The position numbers and the translations under genes were made by a program. Shown piece after piece: positions 18,515 to 28,106 of a stretch of DNA of 64,000 nucleotides. The notes under the pieces were generated by a model. That model was not told the DNA's origin. It was given only the letters and a program-made list of their open reading frames with translations, and ran no database searches. The DNA lies in the NCBI GenBank assembly GCA_002205965.3, contig NADL03000496.1, positions 62,001 through 126,000 of the forward strand. Direction: 5' to 3'. Position 1 is the first letter of the stretch; the number at the start of each line of letters is the position of its first letter. This DNA comes from Kappaphycus alvarezii (taxonomy: Eukaryota; Rhodophyta; Florideophyceae; Gigartinales; Solieriaceae).

Positions 18515-20186
18515 TCGACATCATGATGCCGGATCAAGCAGCCCTCTTAGTGGAATTCCCTCTCGCAGAATGCTCGCGGGACGGCTTTCCGCTTCTAGGG
18601 GCCCCCATTGGGAACAAAGCGTTCACGGAGAGTTTTCCCCGGTCCAAGATTGCTCAGTGCCGCCGGACCCTGGACCGCCTCCTGCTGGTCCGCGACGCCC
18701 GCGCCCGGTTCCACATGCACCGGATCTGTGCCTCTGCATGCCTCCTATCGCATGCATTCAAGCTCCCAGATCCGCGCCTAGCAGAGTCCGCCGCAGAAGA
18801 ATTTGATGATCTACAACGGTCATCATATGAAAAGTTACACGGCATAGCTCTCACGGACCGAGCCTGGGACCAAGTCTGCCTCCCCATGCACCTCGGAGGT
18901 CAGGGCTTCGAAAGCATCGCCTCGTGCCTCCACGGCGCTGCCGCCACCAGCATCATTGATGCTGCGCCCGCACGGCAGCGAACTTCCGCATACGCCACGC
19001 CGCGTGCTTGTGCACTTGCTTCTGGCCGCTACCGCGGCGACCGGTCCTTCCTCCTCCGTCAGGCTGGGCCTTCTCTCCGCCGTTTCGCCCTCTCCATCCC
19101 CGGGATAGTCGACCTTTCCACCCTTGACCCTCCAACTCTAGCTGCTTCACCCACCAACACTCTAACCCTTCTCAAACGGGTGCAGCAAGAGGCGCAGGCA
19201 AGAGTACATTGGCACGACGACTCCTGGGCGAATGCCCCAAACCCGACCGCACATAGCGACGCCGACATTCGACATCGCATCCGTGGCTTAGCGTTCCGCC
19301 GCAGCCCCGCTGCGGCGTTTCTCTTCGCTCACCCCACGGCAGCTACGAAGGTCCACACCACACACTGGCAGACCATGCTCCGCCGTCACCTCGGACTGCC
19401 AGTGTATGATGACTCCATGCCCCTCAACTGCCACCACTGTGACCACCCCTTGGACACCCTCGGGGATCACGCCGCCGACCTCTGCTGCCCTGGTTTCGGC
19501 CGTCGTCACCGCCATAACTCGCTCCGTAATGCGATTGCGACACACGTTACCCGCGCCGCGGGCCTGGATACTCGGCACGAGGTTCCGTTCCTCGTCCCGG
19601 GCACTGAGCTCCGGCCCGCCGACATCCTTGTACAACCGCCCCCAACCCCGGAAGGCACAACTTTGCGCCCCATTGCCTGTGATATCACTGTCGTCTCACC
19701 GTTTAGGGCCGCAGTTCGCACCAAGGCGACCCAGGTCGCCGGAGGCGCTGCTGAACTGGCGGCCCGCGATAAGGTCACAACCCTGGAACGCAACATCGCC
19801 CGACGCCTCCCCGCTCCCTCAACTGGTCCATCTTCTGCGCCTTACACGCCGAACTTCACGTTTCGACCTCTGGCGTTTGATTCCCTAGGTGCCTCTTCCC
19901 CTGGAACTATTGCATTTATCGAGGAGTTAGTTCCGCGGATCGCGTCCAAGTGTCACTGGACAGTTGGCGTTATCCGCCGCCGTATCTACCAGCGACTGAG
20001 TTGCAACCTCTGGTCATCCATCGCTGAAGCTATCCTGTCGCGAGCCCCGATGCGCATGGACGACGAAGCACACCCGGTTAGATCTTGACCGTATAGTTAG
20101 GACGTGCGCAGTCATCAGTAGATACTGAACGCATTAAACTTCTTTCTTCTAGTCCCCAGTAGATACTGAACGCATTAAAGTTCTTT
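18515..20186 (+). mobile_element. LINE, delta family, copy F, 5'-truncated
   Basis: The copy starts inside the RT thumb directly after the tail of copy D and ends in a tail with two units of TAGATACTGAACGCATTAAA (20120-20185). The body is an uninterrupted reading frame, making it the best-preserved LINE fragment in the window. Confidence 0.85.
18523..20088 (+). CDS. Thumb and restriction-like endonuclease of delta LINE F
   Basis: A 521-codon open frame, the longest in the window. Residues 1-75 are the RT thumb (GFPLLGAPIGN, FHMHRICASACLLSHAF). Residues 75-300 are the linker. The CCHC finger is C303, C306, H316, C321, with RHRHN at about 328-332. The endonuclease core has E353, P365-A-D367 and D387 in ACDITVVSP, in the order known for R2-type restriction-like endonucleases (finger, RH(N/D), (R/K)PD, D). 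RPAD replaces the usual RPD/KPD. The C-terminal 120 residues (FRPLAFDSLGASSPG) are shared with copy D and weakly with alpha and beta (FDIYG/IDIYGALG). The polymerase palm is missing, so it cannot retrotranspose alone; an intact frame suggests a young insertion. The ATG is fortuitous. Confidence 0.85.
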   Translation: MMPDQAALLVEFPLAECSRDGFPLLGAPIGNKAFTESFPRSKIAQCRRTLDRLLLVRDARARFHMHRICASACLLSHAFKLPDPRLAESAAEEFDDLQRSSYEKLHGIALTDRAWDQVCLPMHLGGQGFESIASCLHGAAATSIIDAAPARQRTSAYATPRACALASGRYRGDRSFLLRQAGPSLRRFALSIPGIVDLSTLDPPTLAASPTNTLTLLKRVQQEAQARVHWHDDSWANAPNPTAHSDADIRHRIRGLAFRRSPAAAFLFAHPTAATKVHTTHWQTMLRRHLGLPVYDDSMPLNCHHCDHPLDTLGDHAADLCCPGFGRRHRHNSLRNAIATHVTRAAGLDTRHEVPFLVPGTELRPADILVQPPPTPEGTTLRPIACDITVVSPFRAAVRTKATQVAGGAAELAARDKVTTLERNIARRLPAPSTGPSSAPYTPNFTFRPLAFDSLGASSPGTIAFIEELVPRIASKCHWTVGVIRRRIYQRLSCNLWSSIAEAILSRAPMRMDDEAHPVRS

Positions 20187-20703
20187 CTAGGGGGAAATTT
20201 GGGGTGTTTTTAATGCATGAAAAATATGGTCAGCTGTTCCCTAAGGGATGTCTATATGGTAAAGGCTTACAATGTAAAGGGTTGGCGGGAAGTTGTAAAA
20301 ACTCTAGAAAACTGACGGGAGGCCGGCCAACAGGCACGCTGCATTGGACATTACTGCTGCTGCGGCATGAAGCTGTGTTAAGATTTCTTTGACCTTTGCG
20401 TAGGTCTCCCTTGCCCTCGTAGCGACGTTGCGTGCGACGTCGGTTAGCAACGCGTGGGCGTCCGGGTGCCATCCCCGGGGGTAGAGATAGGGACGGGCGC
20501 TAGCCTACTTCCGACCGAAGACGCGATAAAGGACTCGTATCTTCTGTGTTTCGCCGTTCTTGCCGCGTTAAGCGAGGTGAGTGGGTTGAATGTCCTCACT
20601 CTCCTGTTCGAGTTCGCTAGGGGGTTGACAAAGGTGACGTCGAAGAAGTCTGTTCTGCCAGTTCGTCCCATTGCGCGAATATCGGGTCTTGTGCGGTGGA
20701 CCC
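20187..20703 (-). mobile_element. LINE, gamma family, 3' end on the minus strand
   Basis: The minus strand from 20703 reads RTRPDIRAMG, FFDVTFVNPLA and FNPLTSLNAARTAKHRRYE, the gamma RLE core and following block. Further on it carries AATGTCCAATGCAGCGTGCC, matching SNAACL of the C-terminus, and near 20186-20215 a diverged tail. It is cut off at 20703 by the gypsy LTR. Confidence 0.8.
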
Positions 20704-22242
20704 TGATAGGGGTAAATCGTCGGTAGAAGAGATATTCAGAACCAACTACCCCAAGAAGGAGGTGTTGCAAGCGACAAAAGTGCTACCGTGGTATAGTTGA
20801 ACGAACGAAAAGGAGCGGATAGGGAAGACAGTTGAATGGGCTACAAGCAAGTATGGAAGGGGCAGGGTCTACCACCTATGCTTAGTGACTAGGGTAAAAT
20901 AAATGCTTCTTGGGTCTGAAGTTGACTCTCAACTTCCTAACTATTTGGGACTAAGCTTGAAGTTGTCTGCCAACTTTCTTGACCTCTCCATGAGGAAGCG
21001 GTTTACTCAGCTTATATAGACTTTTGGCTACCCTAAAGTCCGAACAAAACTACAGAAGGTACCAGGAAATGCGAAGAAACAATTTGTGCGGATGACATAC
21101 TCTAAACAGAAGATACTTAAGAAACTAACAATCGATGAGGTCCTCTTATTTCCCATTCTCTAAATCAGATCCAAACAACTCCTCTAAAATATCCATGCTG
21201 TCCAAGCAGTCCCCACAAATATCTGCGAATGGCTCACAGCTCTCTATTCTCTCCTGGGAGATATCTAAACTACTGAAGATATCTCCATCCGGTTCCAGCG
21301 TCGGCACCACTTGATCCATACTCTCCAGTCCAGGCCCCACCAGTACAACACTTTCATGCCCCCATTTCCTTCATCCAACTCGTCGTCGTCCCCGTCATCC
21401 TCCTCTTCCTCCTCATCCTCATCCTCATCCTCATCCTCCTCTTCATCCTCCTCTTCATCCTCATCTTCATCCTCATCCTCATCTTCATCCTCATCCTCAT
21501 CCTCATCCTCCTCGTTATTAACCTCATAGACCAATCCAGGGGCTACCCACTCCTCAAAGGTCTCCCAGCTCCCTCCTCGATGTTCCACTCCCGCCCCTTA
21601 CCTACCTTCTCCGCCTCATCCTCGATAAAGAGGCGACGCACTAATTCGATGACCTTTTTCTTGGTTTGCCGGCGCAGGTAGTCCTCGCGGTCAGTAGGTC
21701 CGAAAGGGAGTAGGGGAATGGAGTTTAGGGGGCGGGGATGGCGATTTTTGGAAATGATTTTGAGGGGCGTAGATTGGTCATTTTGGCAGGTTTGGGGGAA
21801 TGGGAGGTAATGGAGGATGTTTCGGGTGTGTGAGGGGGAGAGGTGTGATTAGCAAAATAATCAGGGACGTTTGAAACTTGAAAAAAGGGGTTTAAATAGG
21901 CTCCCGTGGCAGGTTCTATAGATTAGAAATGAGTAAAAAAAATCTGCAAGGGATTTTTGTAGTAGTGCATTTGCGCCCTTTTTCTCAAAAAAACGAATTT
22001 GGAGGAGGAGGTAAGCAAAAAGGGAAAAAGAACTTGATTCGGGATCGATTCAGAGGGGTAGATACAGTATAAAAATATCTAGATAAAACGGAAGTAAATT
22101 TGGAGAGGACCGCGGTAATGATAAGCGAGGTTCAGGGAGGACGAGGAAGGACCGGAAGTATAAGCAAATTTGGACAAGGAGAGGTAGTACAGTAAACTAT
22201 AGGCCTGTAGATGACGGAGACAAAAAAAATCTGCGCCTTACA
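20704..22242 (-). mobile_element. 3' LTR of minus-strand gypsy family 1 element
   Basis: The LTR is 1539 bp, with sense start TGTAAGGCGC at 22242 and sense end CCCCTATCA at 20704. A purine tract (CCGGGGGG on the minus strand, 22243-22250) directly precedes the sense start, as expected for the polypurine tract of a 3' LTR. It carries the U3 acidic frame in broken form: the ATG at about 21790 runs into a stop after 18 codons, and the acidic part (21265-21588) is open. The GAGGAT tract lies at 21400-21535. Confidence 0.92.
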
Positions 22243-22277
22243 CCCCCCGGACTTAGGTCGAACGTCCCGTCTCATTC

Positions 22278-22694
22278 TCAATGCTCTTGTTGTTCTTGTG
22301 GGAGTTCTATCCATTCATCAGGGAGAGTATAGGGTTCCCTATAAGGATATGGTAGTAGCTCATTTCCAATATGATGAGAGAGTGTGTATCGTGCGATGAC
22401 CGGCTCATCTCCTTGGTCAAGAGTTTCGTAGATTCGACGTATGGTTTCATAGTGTTCTCTAATGAGCTCCTCCCGTTTCACTTCTCCAAACCTTCCAAAT
22501 GTGAGGTAATAAACGTAGTATGCAAACTTTTCTGGCAACGGGTCTAGAAACGGGTATCTGAAGGAAAAAAAAACTCGCAACATAAGGACTGAGTCCTCAC
22601 GAGTAAGGTGCGCCCCGTGAATGGTCTGGAAGCACATGCAAATTCTAATTGGAAAAAAGGAAATTACTTCTGCTTCTCGAGGGTCCTCTGTCAT
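22278..22694 (-). CDS. Post-integrase domain, second copy (minus-strand gypsy)
   Basis: A 138-codon frame reads SICMCF-like RICMCFQTIHGAHLTREDS, VFFSFRYPF, YYVYYLTFGRFGEV and RYTLSHHIGNELLPYPYREPY. It is homologous to the preceding domain in the same element (ICLCLRTLNGPLLPQEDF, SIGRYGMV, YSLPPDMEYRLVPYPLWEP), so the two are a tandem duplication. It is likely the C-terminus of the pol polyprotein and ends 36 bp before the polypurine tract. I do not recognise the domain. No signal peptide or transmembrane segment is evident, so it does not look like an envelope protein. Confidence 0.7.
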   Translation of the reverse strand: MTEDPREAEVISFFPIRICMCFQTIHGAHLTREDSVLMLRVFFSFRYPFLDPLPEKFAYYVYYLTFGRFGEVKREELIREHYETIRRIYETLDQGDEPVIARYTLSHHIGNELLPYPYREPYTLPDEWIELPQEQQEH

Positions 22695-22927
22695 TTCGTG
22701 AAGCCAACGTCTAATTGGTAGCCGTCCAATAATTAAGGATGCATAGTTTCCCCCTGGGAGACTAGGCGGTGTTTGAGGCGATCTTCTTGGCGATCTTTCT
22801 CGCTGCTCCCGACGCCTTGCCCCTTCGATGATCCGCCCCGATCACTTGATGGTCCAGCTCGTATCATTATCACGGCCTCGGGAGAATCTTGGTCTTCGGC
22901 TGAGGTTGTGTTTCTGCGCGGAGCAAT

Positions 22928-24001
22928 CTAAGGTTCCCATAGAGGATACGGGACCAGCCGATATTCCATATCAGGGGGCAAGCTGTAACCTCTCAGTCGC
23001 ACATCTTGGTTGTTCTTAAGAAATACGTAAACCGGACGGATAATGTTCAGATATGTTTGCGGCAAGTCTCCGATAGCTACCATTCCATACCTTCCTATAG
23101 AGTAATGATATATGACTTCCACAAACTCTGGACCTGCTTCCGTGAACCTTCCGTTTTGGAATGAGAATAGAATTCTGATCAATAGTCGGAAATCTTCTTG
23201 AGGTAGCAATGGTCCGTTCAACGTACGAAGACATAGGCATATATTAATGTAGAAATTGACGATTACGTGGAGTTCGTAGTAGTCACGCGTAATCGAGATG
23301 ATCCATTCCCAGGCCCTTTTTCCTCCCATAGGAATCATTCTATAGTTAAAGATGAGTATGCCCCGTGGTTGCGCATAGTCCTGTGTGAGAAGGAATTCTT
23401 CAGGCCTCTGATGGTAAGGGACTAGACGACGTGCATGGATGGCCCTCCTTGATTTCTTCCCTGAGCTTGGACAGAGCTTATAGTGCGGGTGTCTTTCCTC
23501 CGTGACGACGCAAGGATTCGAGTACTTTGTTTGGAAGGCCGGCCACTTCACAGCCTGCTGCATTGCTTTTCCATGTACTACAAGTACTTTAGAGCCGACT
23601 GAAAAGGTTTGGACTGGAGGCTCTTCATCCTTATTTCTTGTCTGTGTTAGCGCGCGGTGTGATCTCCAGCCTTCGGTGGCCAGTAGTTCAACTTCCCTAC
23701 TCTCTTCATCAACAATATTTGTTTCCATGTCTCTCTGTAACATTCTAGGAGCCTTTCCGTACATTAGCTCGAATGGTGACCGTCCACTTCTTCCTCTTCT
23801 TCGACGATAGCCGTATAACACTTTTGGTAAGGCATCTTCCCACTGGATTTCATTCTTCGACATAGTTTTCGATATTGCTCGTTTGATGGTTCCAGCCATC
23901 CTCTCCGCTTTACCGTTTGACATAGGAGCGTATGCGAGAACTGTCTCCAGCTGAATCCCTTCTCTTCCAAGAAACGAAGCAGTGAAGTTGCAGTAAAACA
24001 A
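22928..24001 (-). CDS. Integrase C-terminal half plus first post-integrase domain
   Basis: The 357-codon frame starts inside the integrase core and keeps the catalytic Glu region (AYAPMSNGKAERMAGTIKR, Glu near residue 33) and RSPFELMYGKAPRML. Residues 125-190 carry the C-terminal SH3-like part (FSVGSKVLVVHGKAM, CVVTEERHPHYKL). Residues 215-357 are the unknown domain: WEWIISITRDYYELHVIVNF, ICLCLRTLNGPLLPQEDF, EVIYHYSIGRYGMVAIGD, PPDMEYRLVPYPLWEP. It ends at a TAG where the plus-strand copy has TAC, so one substitution separates it from the linker and second domain. Fusion of the unknown domain in frame to integrase shows it is part of pol. Confidence 0.85.
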   Translation of the reverse strand: MFYCNFTASFLGREGIQLETVLAYAPMSNGKAERMAGTIKRAISKTMSKNEIQWEDALPKVLYGYRRRRGRSGRSPFELMYGKAPRMLQRDMETNIVDEESREVELLATEGWRSHRALTQTRNKDEEPPVQTFSVGSKVLVVHGKAMQQAVKWPAFQTKYSNPCVVTEERHPHYKLCPSSGKKSRRAIHARRLVPYHQRPEEFLLTQDYAQPRGILIFNYRMIPMGGKRAWEWIISITRDYYELHVIVNFYINICLCLRTLNGPLLPQEDFRLLIRILFSFQNGRFTEAGPEFVEVIYHYSIGRYGMVAIGDLPQTYLNIIRPVYVFLKNNQDVRLRGYSLPPDMEYRLVPYPLWEP

Positions 24002-24152
24002 AGGGCGTTATCTGAGATGATCCTTTTGGGAGACCAAACCGTTAAATATCAAATATTTCTTTTTCGATGAATCTCAGGACCACCTCAGCATTGGCCTCCT
24101 CAACTGCAACTGCTATTGGCCATCCAGTAAGATGTTCCACCCCTACAAGGAG

Positions 24153-25461
24153 TTATTTGTTTCCGGAAGAGGTTTCCTTGAATGGGCCGGCAAAGTCAAT
24201 TGAGAAGGTTTCAAAGAGAGCGGAAACTGAGAAGCTTAGATTTGTCTTATACTTTCGAATCGGAGTGAATTTTTGACAGTTGTCACAGCTTTTCACGAAA
24301 TTCCAGACATCCTTATGGATACTGGGCCACCAGAATCTCTCCGTAATGAATTTTTTGGTTGTTTCGCGATCCCAATGCCCTAACTCATCATGAAAAGTCC
24401 TCAAGATCTTCATTCTTTCTTTCATAGGGGCCACTAGTCGAGGACCGGCTTTTGTGTGTCGGAAGAGTTTCCCATTCCACAATGTAAAGGCCTTTTGGTT
24501 CCTGCGTACCCAATTTCTGTGTTCGAGATCAACTTTTCTCATTTCTAGTCCATCAATGAATTTAATAAGTCCGTGAATATAAGTTTCGTACTCGTTATCG
24601 ATCGGCACTTGAACTTCGGCAACTCCGACGATGTCCTCGGAAGCTTTTTCATTTGGAATCAGTGGATCCCTCAAGCGGGATAGGTAATCGGCAGGCTGAT
24701 TATTGCGTCCGGGCCTATACACAATTTCAAACCGATATTCTGCGAAAATGTCGAGGCATCGGGCCAAGCGGTGATGTACATCTTTCTTTTGGAATGCTGT
24801 CTTGAGTGCCTGGTGATCAGTTATGAAGACAAATTTCTCGAGGGATAAAAGGTAAACACGAAACTTTTTCAGTGCGAAGACGACAGCTAGCGCTTCTTTC
24901 TCGCAGACTGAGTATCTCTTTTCCGCATCATTCAGAGTTCGACTTGTGAATTTAATAGGGTGTAGTCTTCCGTTTTCATTTTTTTGTGACAAAACGGCAC
25001 CCAAAGACCGTTCTGAGGCATCTGTCTCCACAACAAATGGCCTCTTGAAATCTGGATACATGAGCACGGGGGACACATAGCTTATCTTTAAGCTCCTCAA
25101 ATGCAGTTTGCATTTACTTGTTCCAGTAAAATTTTCCGTTCTTCGTAGTGCTGGCATGTAACGGTGCTGCAGTTTTGGCGAAATCTTTGATAAATCTTCT
25201 GTAATATGAGGGCAGTCCTAAAAAGCTTCGAACCTCTGTCTTTGAAGCGGGCCTTGGTGCCAACTTGATTTTTTTCGTTTTCTCTGGATCCACTTTAATT
25301 CCCTCTTGATCGACGATATGACCGAGTAATTGGATAGACGATTTCGCAAAGAAGCATTTGCTAAACTTAATTTTCAGGCTGTACGCAGCTATTCTCTCCA
25401 CCACCGTCTTGACATGCGATATGTGCTGATGGTGGGGCCTGGACTGGAGAGTATGGATCAA
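24153..25461 (-). pseudogene. RT C-terminus, RNase H and integrase H2C2 finger (minus gypsy)
   Basis: The upper frame (25114-25461) holds the RT connection segment (KCFFAKSSIQLLGHIVDQEG, RSFLGLPSYYRRFI). The lower frame (24153-25157) holds RNase H (VVETDASERSLGAVLSQ, CEKEALAVVFALKKF, FITDHQAL, GRNNQPADYLSRL) and then the integrase finger (HDELGHW...CDNCQKF) and the first core Asp in FSIDFAGPF. Frameshifts separate the two frames near 25140 and the second from integrase near 24050-24150. The first ~10 codons of the upper frame are LTR sequence from the fusion junction. Confidence 0.88.
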
Positions 25462-26067
25462 GTGATGCCGACGCTGGAACCGGATGGAGATATCTTCAGT
25501 AGTTTAGATATCTCCCAGGAGAGAATAGAGAGCTGTGAGCCATTCGCAGATATTTGTGGGGACTGCTTGGACAGCATGGATATTTTAGAGGTTGTTTGGA
25601 TCTGATTTAGAGAATGGGAAATAAGAGGACCTCATTGATTGTTAGTTTCTTAAGTATCTTCTGTTTAGAGTATGTCATCCGCACAAATTGTTTCTGCGCA
25701 TTTACTGGTACCTTCTGTAGTTTTGTTCGGACTTTAGGGGTAGCCAAAAGTCTATATAAGCTGAGTAAACCGCTTCCTCATGGAGAGGTCAAGAAAGTTG
25801 ACAGACAGCTTCAAGCTTAGTCCCAAATAGTTAGGAAGTTGAGAGTCAACTTCAGACCCAAGAAGCATTTATTTTACCCTAGTCACTAAGCATAGGTGGT
25901 AGACCCTGCCCCTTCCATACTTGCTTGTAGCCCATTCAACTGTCTTCCCTATCCGCTCCTTTTCGTTCGTTCAACTATACCACGGTAGCACTTTTGTCGC
26001 TTGCAACACCTCCTTCTTGGGGTGGTTGGTTCTGAATATCTCTTCTCCCGACGATTTACCCCTATCA
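25431..26067 (+). mobile_element. Truncated 5' LTR of plus-strand gypsy family 1
   Basis: Only the last ~637 bp of the LTR remain, from GGTGGGGCCTGGACTGG to CCCCTATCA, including the C-terminal U3 frame (25437-25602, with a small deletion near 25590) and the TATATAA box near 25753-25759. The first ~890 bp are missing at the fusion with the minus-strand copy. The U5 end is intact and is followed by TT and the primer-binding site. Confidence 0.92.
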
Positions 26068-26069
26068 TT

Positions 26070-26087
26070 TGGTACTCTTGTGGAGGG
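26070..26087 (+). promoter_or_regulatory. Primer-binding site for tRNA-Val(AAC)
   Basis: TGGTACTCTTGTGGAGGG starts 2 nt after the LTR end. It is the reverse complement of the last 15 nt of the tRNA-Val(AAC) at 12370-12442 plus CCA, 18 of 18 matching; the match stops at the next base. Reverse transcription of this element is therefore primed by the 3' end of tRNA-Val. Confidence 0.93.
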
Positions 26088-26157
26088 GGTTGCACCCGAG
26101 GTATTCGAGTTGAGCAGTCTTAGGGAACCATTCGAAGGGATTTCTTTTCTGTAATCA

Positions 26158-27078
26158 TGGTTCTCAACGCTGCTCGTATAACGTTCACAGGGGGCAAGAA
26201 TGAAGACGTTGAGGAGTTTTCTGTACATATGTCAACGTTGTGATGCGTGAGAAGAGCGATGAAGAGAAGGCCGAAAGTATCTTCGCCTATCTTCATGGTG
26301 ACGCAAAGCACAAATATAAGTCCAAGTTTATCAACGGGTGGTCTCTTAACGGGAATGGGCGTAACTTCGGTGAGGTATGTGAGTGGCTTGTGAAAGAATA
26401 TGCTAAGGAGGTAGAACCAGATGAGATGATTCGTACCGCCATAGAGGCCCGGCTCAACTTCGACGATTTGTTAAGCTCATTGGTATACTTGTGTGATCTC
26501 TATGAAAAGGCTGGGTTCAACGCCCAGCCAAGTACGGAATGCTGCGTAAGGCGGCGATGGGGGATAAGCGGCTCTCCGATTTCCTCCTCATCAAGGGCCC
26601 TCACACTTTTAATGAACTGAAGGTACCATAGTAGAATTTGTCAAAAATTCGGAGACGTTTCAGTCACTAAGTGAAATACCGAGGGAAACCCGTACATCTA
26701 TGCATCGTACATCCTGAAAAGAATTATCAAAGGCCAGCTACTAGCGCAGCAGCATTGGAATCAGTCAGGAGCGATGTCAAAAACTTGGAAGAAAGGTTGG
26801 AAACCCGATTCGATAATCGACTTGACATGATAACCTCGCAGTTGGAAAGCCTTACTCTTACCATTAAGAAGAACCAGTCTGGGGCCCCCAAGGCCGCAGA
26901 AGTCTGTTCCTACTGTCACAAGCCTGGACACTTTGCAAATAGGTGTCCTGATAATCCACATAGAAACACTCGTTGTGGAAAGTGCGGTCGATATGGGCAT
27001 CATGAAAGTAACTGCTGGTCTAAAGACAACAGAAAGCAAATTTATCGGACGCAAGGAGTGAGTCAGGACCAGAGATGA
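26158..27078 (+). pseudogene. Gag with two CCHC zinc knuckles (frameshifted)
   Basis: The frame opens MVLNAARITFTGGKNEDVEE at 26158, shifts near 26240, continues FAYLHGDAKHKYKSKF and EVCEWLVKEYAKEV (capsid-like, to about 26530), shifts again, and ends in the frame 26671-27078. That last frame has a coiled-coil-like stretch (VKNLEERLETRFDNRLDMI) and two knuckles, CSYCHKPGHFANRC and CGKCGRYGHHESNC, both C-x2-C-x4-H-x4-C. Knuckles of this kind bind the element RNA during packaging. At least three frame breaks. Confidence 0.88.
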
Positions 27079-27884
27079 AAATCTTACAAAACAGAAAGGA
27101 TCACAAGTTGACGGATGCCGGTAACGTATCCATCGCTGAAGAAATCAGTCAAGTCAATGTGACAAAAAGGGATGGGGAAGGGAACATTTTATCGAAAAAA
27201 CCTAGGCTAGATTATGGAATGCTGGAACATATCCCAGCACCTGTACCTCCTCGAACCAAGAGGTCTGATCAAGTTGTTCCAGGAGTGGGAGTCACTCCGG
27301 CCAAGAAGACGAAAAAGAGTAAGAAATTTAAGAATATCCCGAAGGACGTACTAGAATATGTGAAGAAGTACAATTTGGTGGCTGAGCTTGCATCAGCCCC
27401 AACTGGGATAACGTTTGGTCAACTTTTGAGGGGCGACGCAGAGGACGCGAGAAAAGAACTCAAAAAAATTATCAGGTCTAATAAGTCCGCTAAGGGTAAG
27501 AAACTGTTTCTTCAATCGGCCTCGACAGCACCAAGACGTCTTAAACTAGTACCAGTCAAAGTATTGGGAATGCAAACCCAAGCTCTTTTCGATTCGGGCG
27601 CTGTTCCAAACCTTATTTCAGAAACTTTGGTGACAGATCTAGGTCTTGAAATTATTCCAACTACTCGAAGAATAACTGTGGCGGATGGAACCGTATCAAA
27701 ATGCATGGGCACTGTTGACAAGGTTTCCGTGTTCTTTGGGGACTCTAAAGTTGATGTAGACTTTCTTGTCATGCCTGATCTCCCTTTCGATGCAATCATT
27801 GGCTGCCCTACCATGGAAAGACTAGGGACTGCATTGACTTGGGCAACCAAATCGTTTCAGTTAATGTTGACGGCAGAACCGTGA
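27075..27884 (+). CDS. Aspartic protease region of gypsy pol
   Basis: A 269-codon frame overlaps the end of gag by 4 bp. Residues 1-120 are a Lys-rich linker. The retropepsin domain follows: ALFDSGAVPNLIS (catalytic D-S-G, near residue 174), FGDSKVDVDFLVMPDLPFD and AIIGCPTMERLG (flap end and the ILG/IIG motif). This protease would release the gag and pol products. The frame ends at 27884. The acidic stretch in the next frame (27839-28030) probably links to RT. Confidence 0.85.
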   Translation: MKILQNRKDHKLTDAGNVSIAEEISQVNVTKRDGEGNILSKKPRLDYGMLEHIPAPVPPRTKRSDQVVPGVGVTPAKKTKKSKKFKNIPKDVLEYVKKYNLVAELASAPTGITFGQLLRGDAEDARKELKKIIRSNKSAKGKKLFLQSASTAPRRLKLVPVKVLGMQTQALFDSGAVPNLISETLVTDLGLEIIPTTRRITVADGTVSKCMGTVDKVSVFFGDSKVDVDFLVMPDLPFDAIIGCPTMERLGTALTWATKSFQLMLTAEP

Positions 27885-28106
27885 AGATGCCCCTGGATTT
27901 CGACAAAAGCACACATCCGGTAGATTTGAAAGAAACGGACAGTGAAGATTTCACTTCTAGCTATGACAGCGAAGATTCGAACCAACTAACACTTTCGGAA
28001 GTGGAGAAGGGTACGCTCGGGGGATACTGAACATGGCATGGGATGATTATGATTCTGGGTTTGAAACAGATGAAGACTGGAATTCTAGGGTAGGTGTGAC
28101 ACCTGA

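Larger units (their letters stand above)
22243..25431 (-). mobile_element. Gypsy family 1 element, minus strand, truncated in RT
   Basis: In sense order the element retains the C-terminal part of RT, RNase H, integrase, the duplicated post-integrase domains and the polypurine tract. Gag, protease, the RT palm, primer-binding site and 5' LTR are missing: the sequence stops at ATCAGCACATATCGCATG (25412-25431) and joins LTR sequence of the plus-strand element. Sequence is nearly identical to 28930-32097, so both copies are recent. Confidence 0.92.

Noticed and set aside
21311..21529. Poly-Ser reading frame on the plus strand
   Set aside because: It is the antisense of the Glu/Asp repeat in the U3 frame of the minus-strand LTR; no start context or conservation.
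26070..26110. Possible tRNA fragment
   Set aside because: Only 18 nt match tRNA-Val and they start 2 nt after the LTR end, so it is a primer-binding site and not a tRNA gene.
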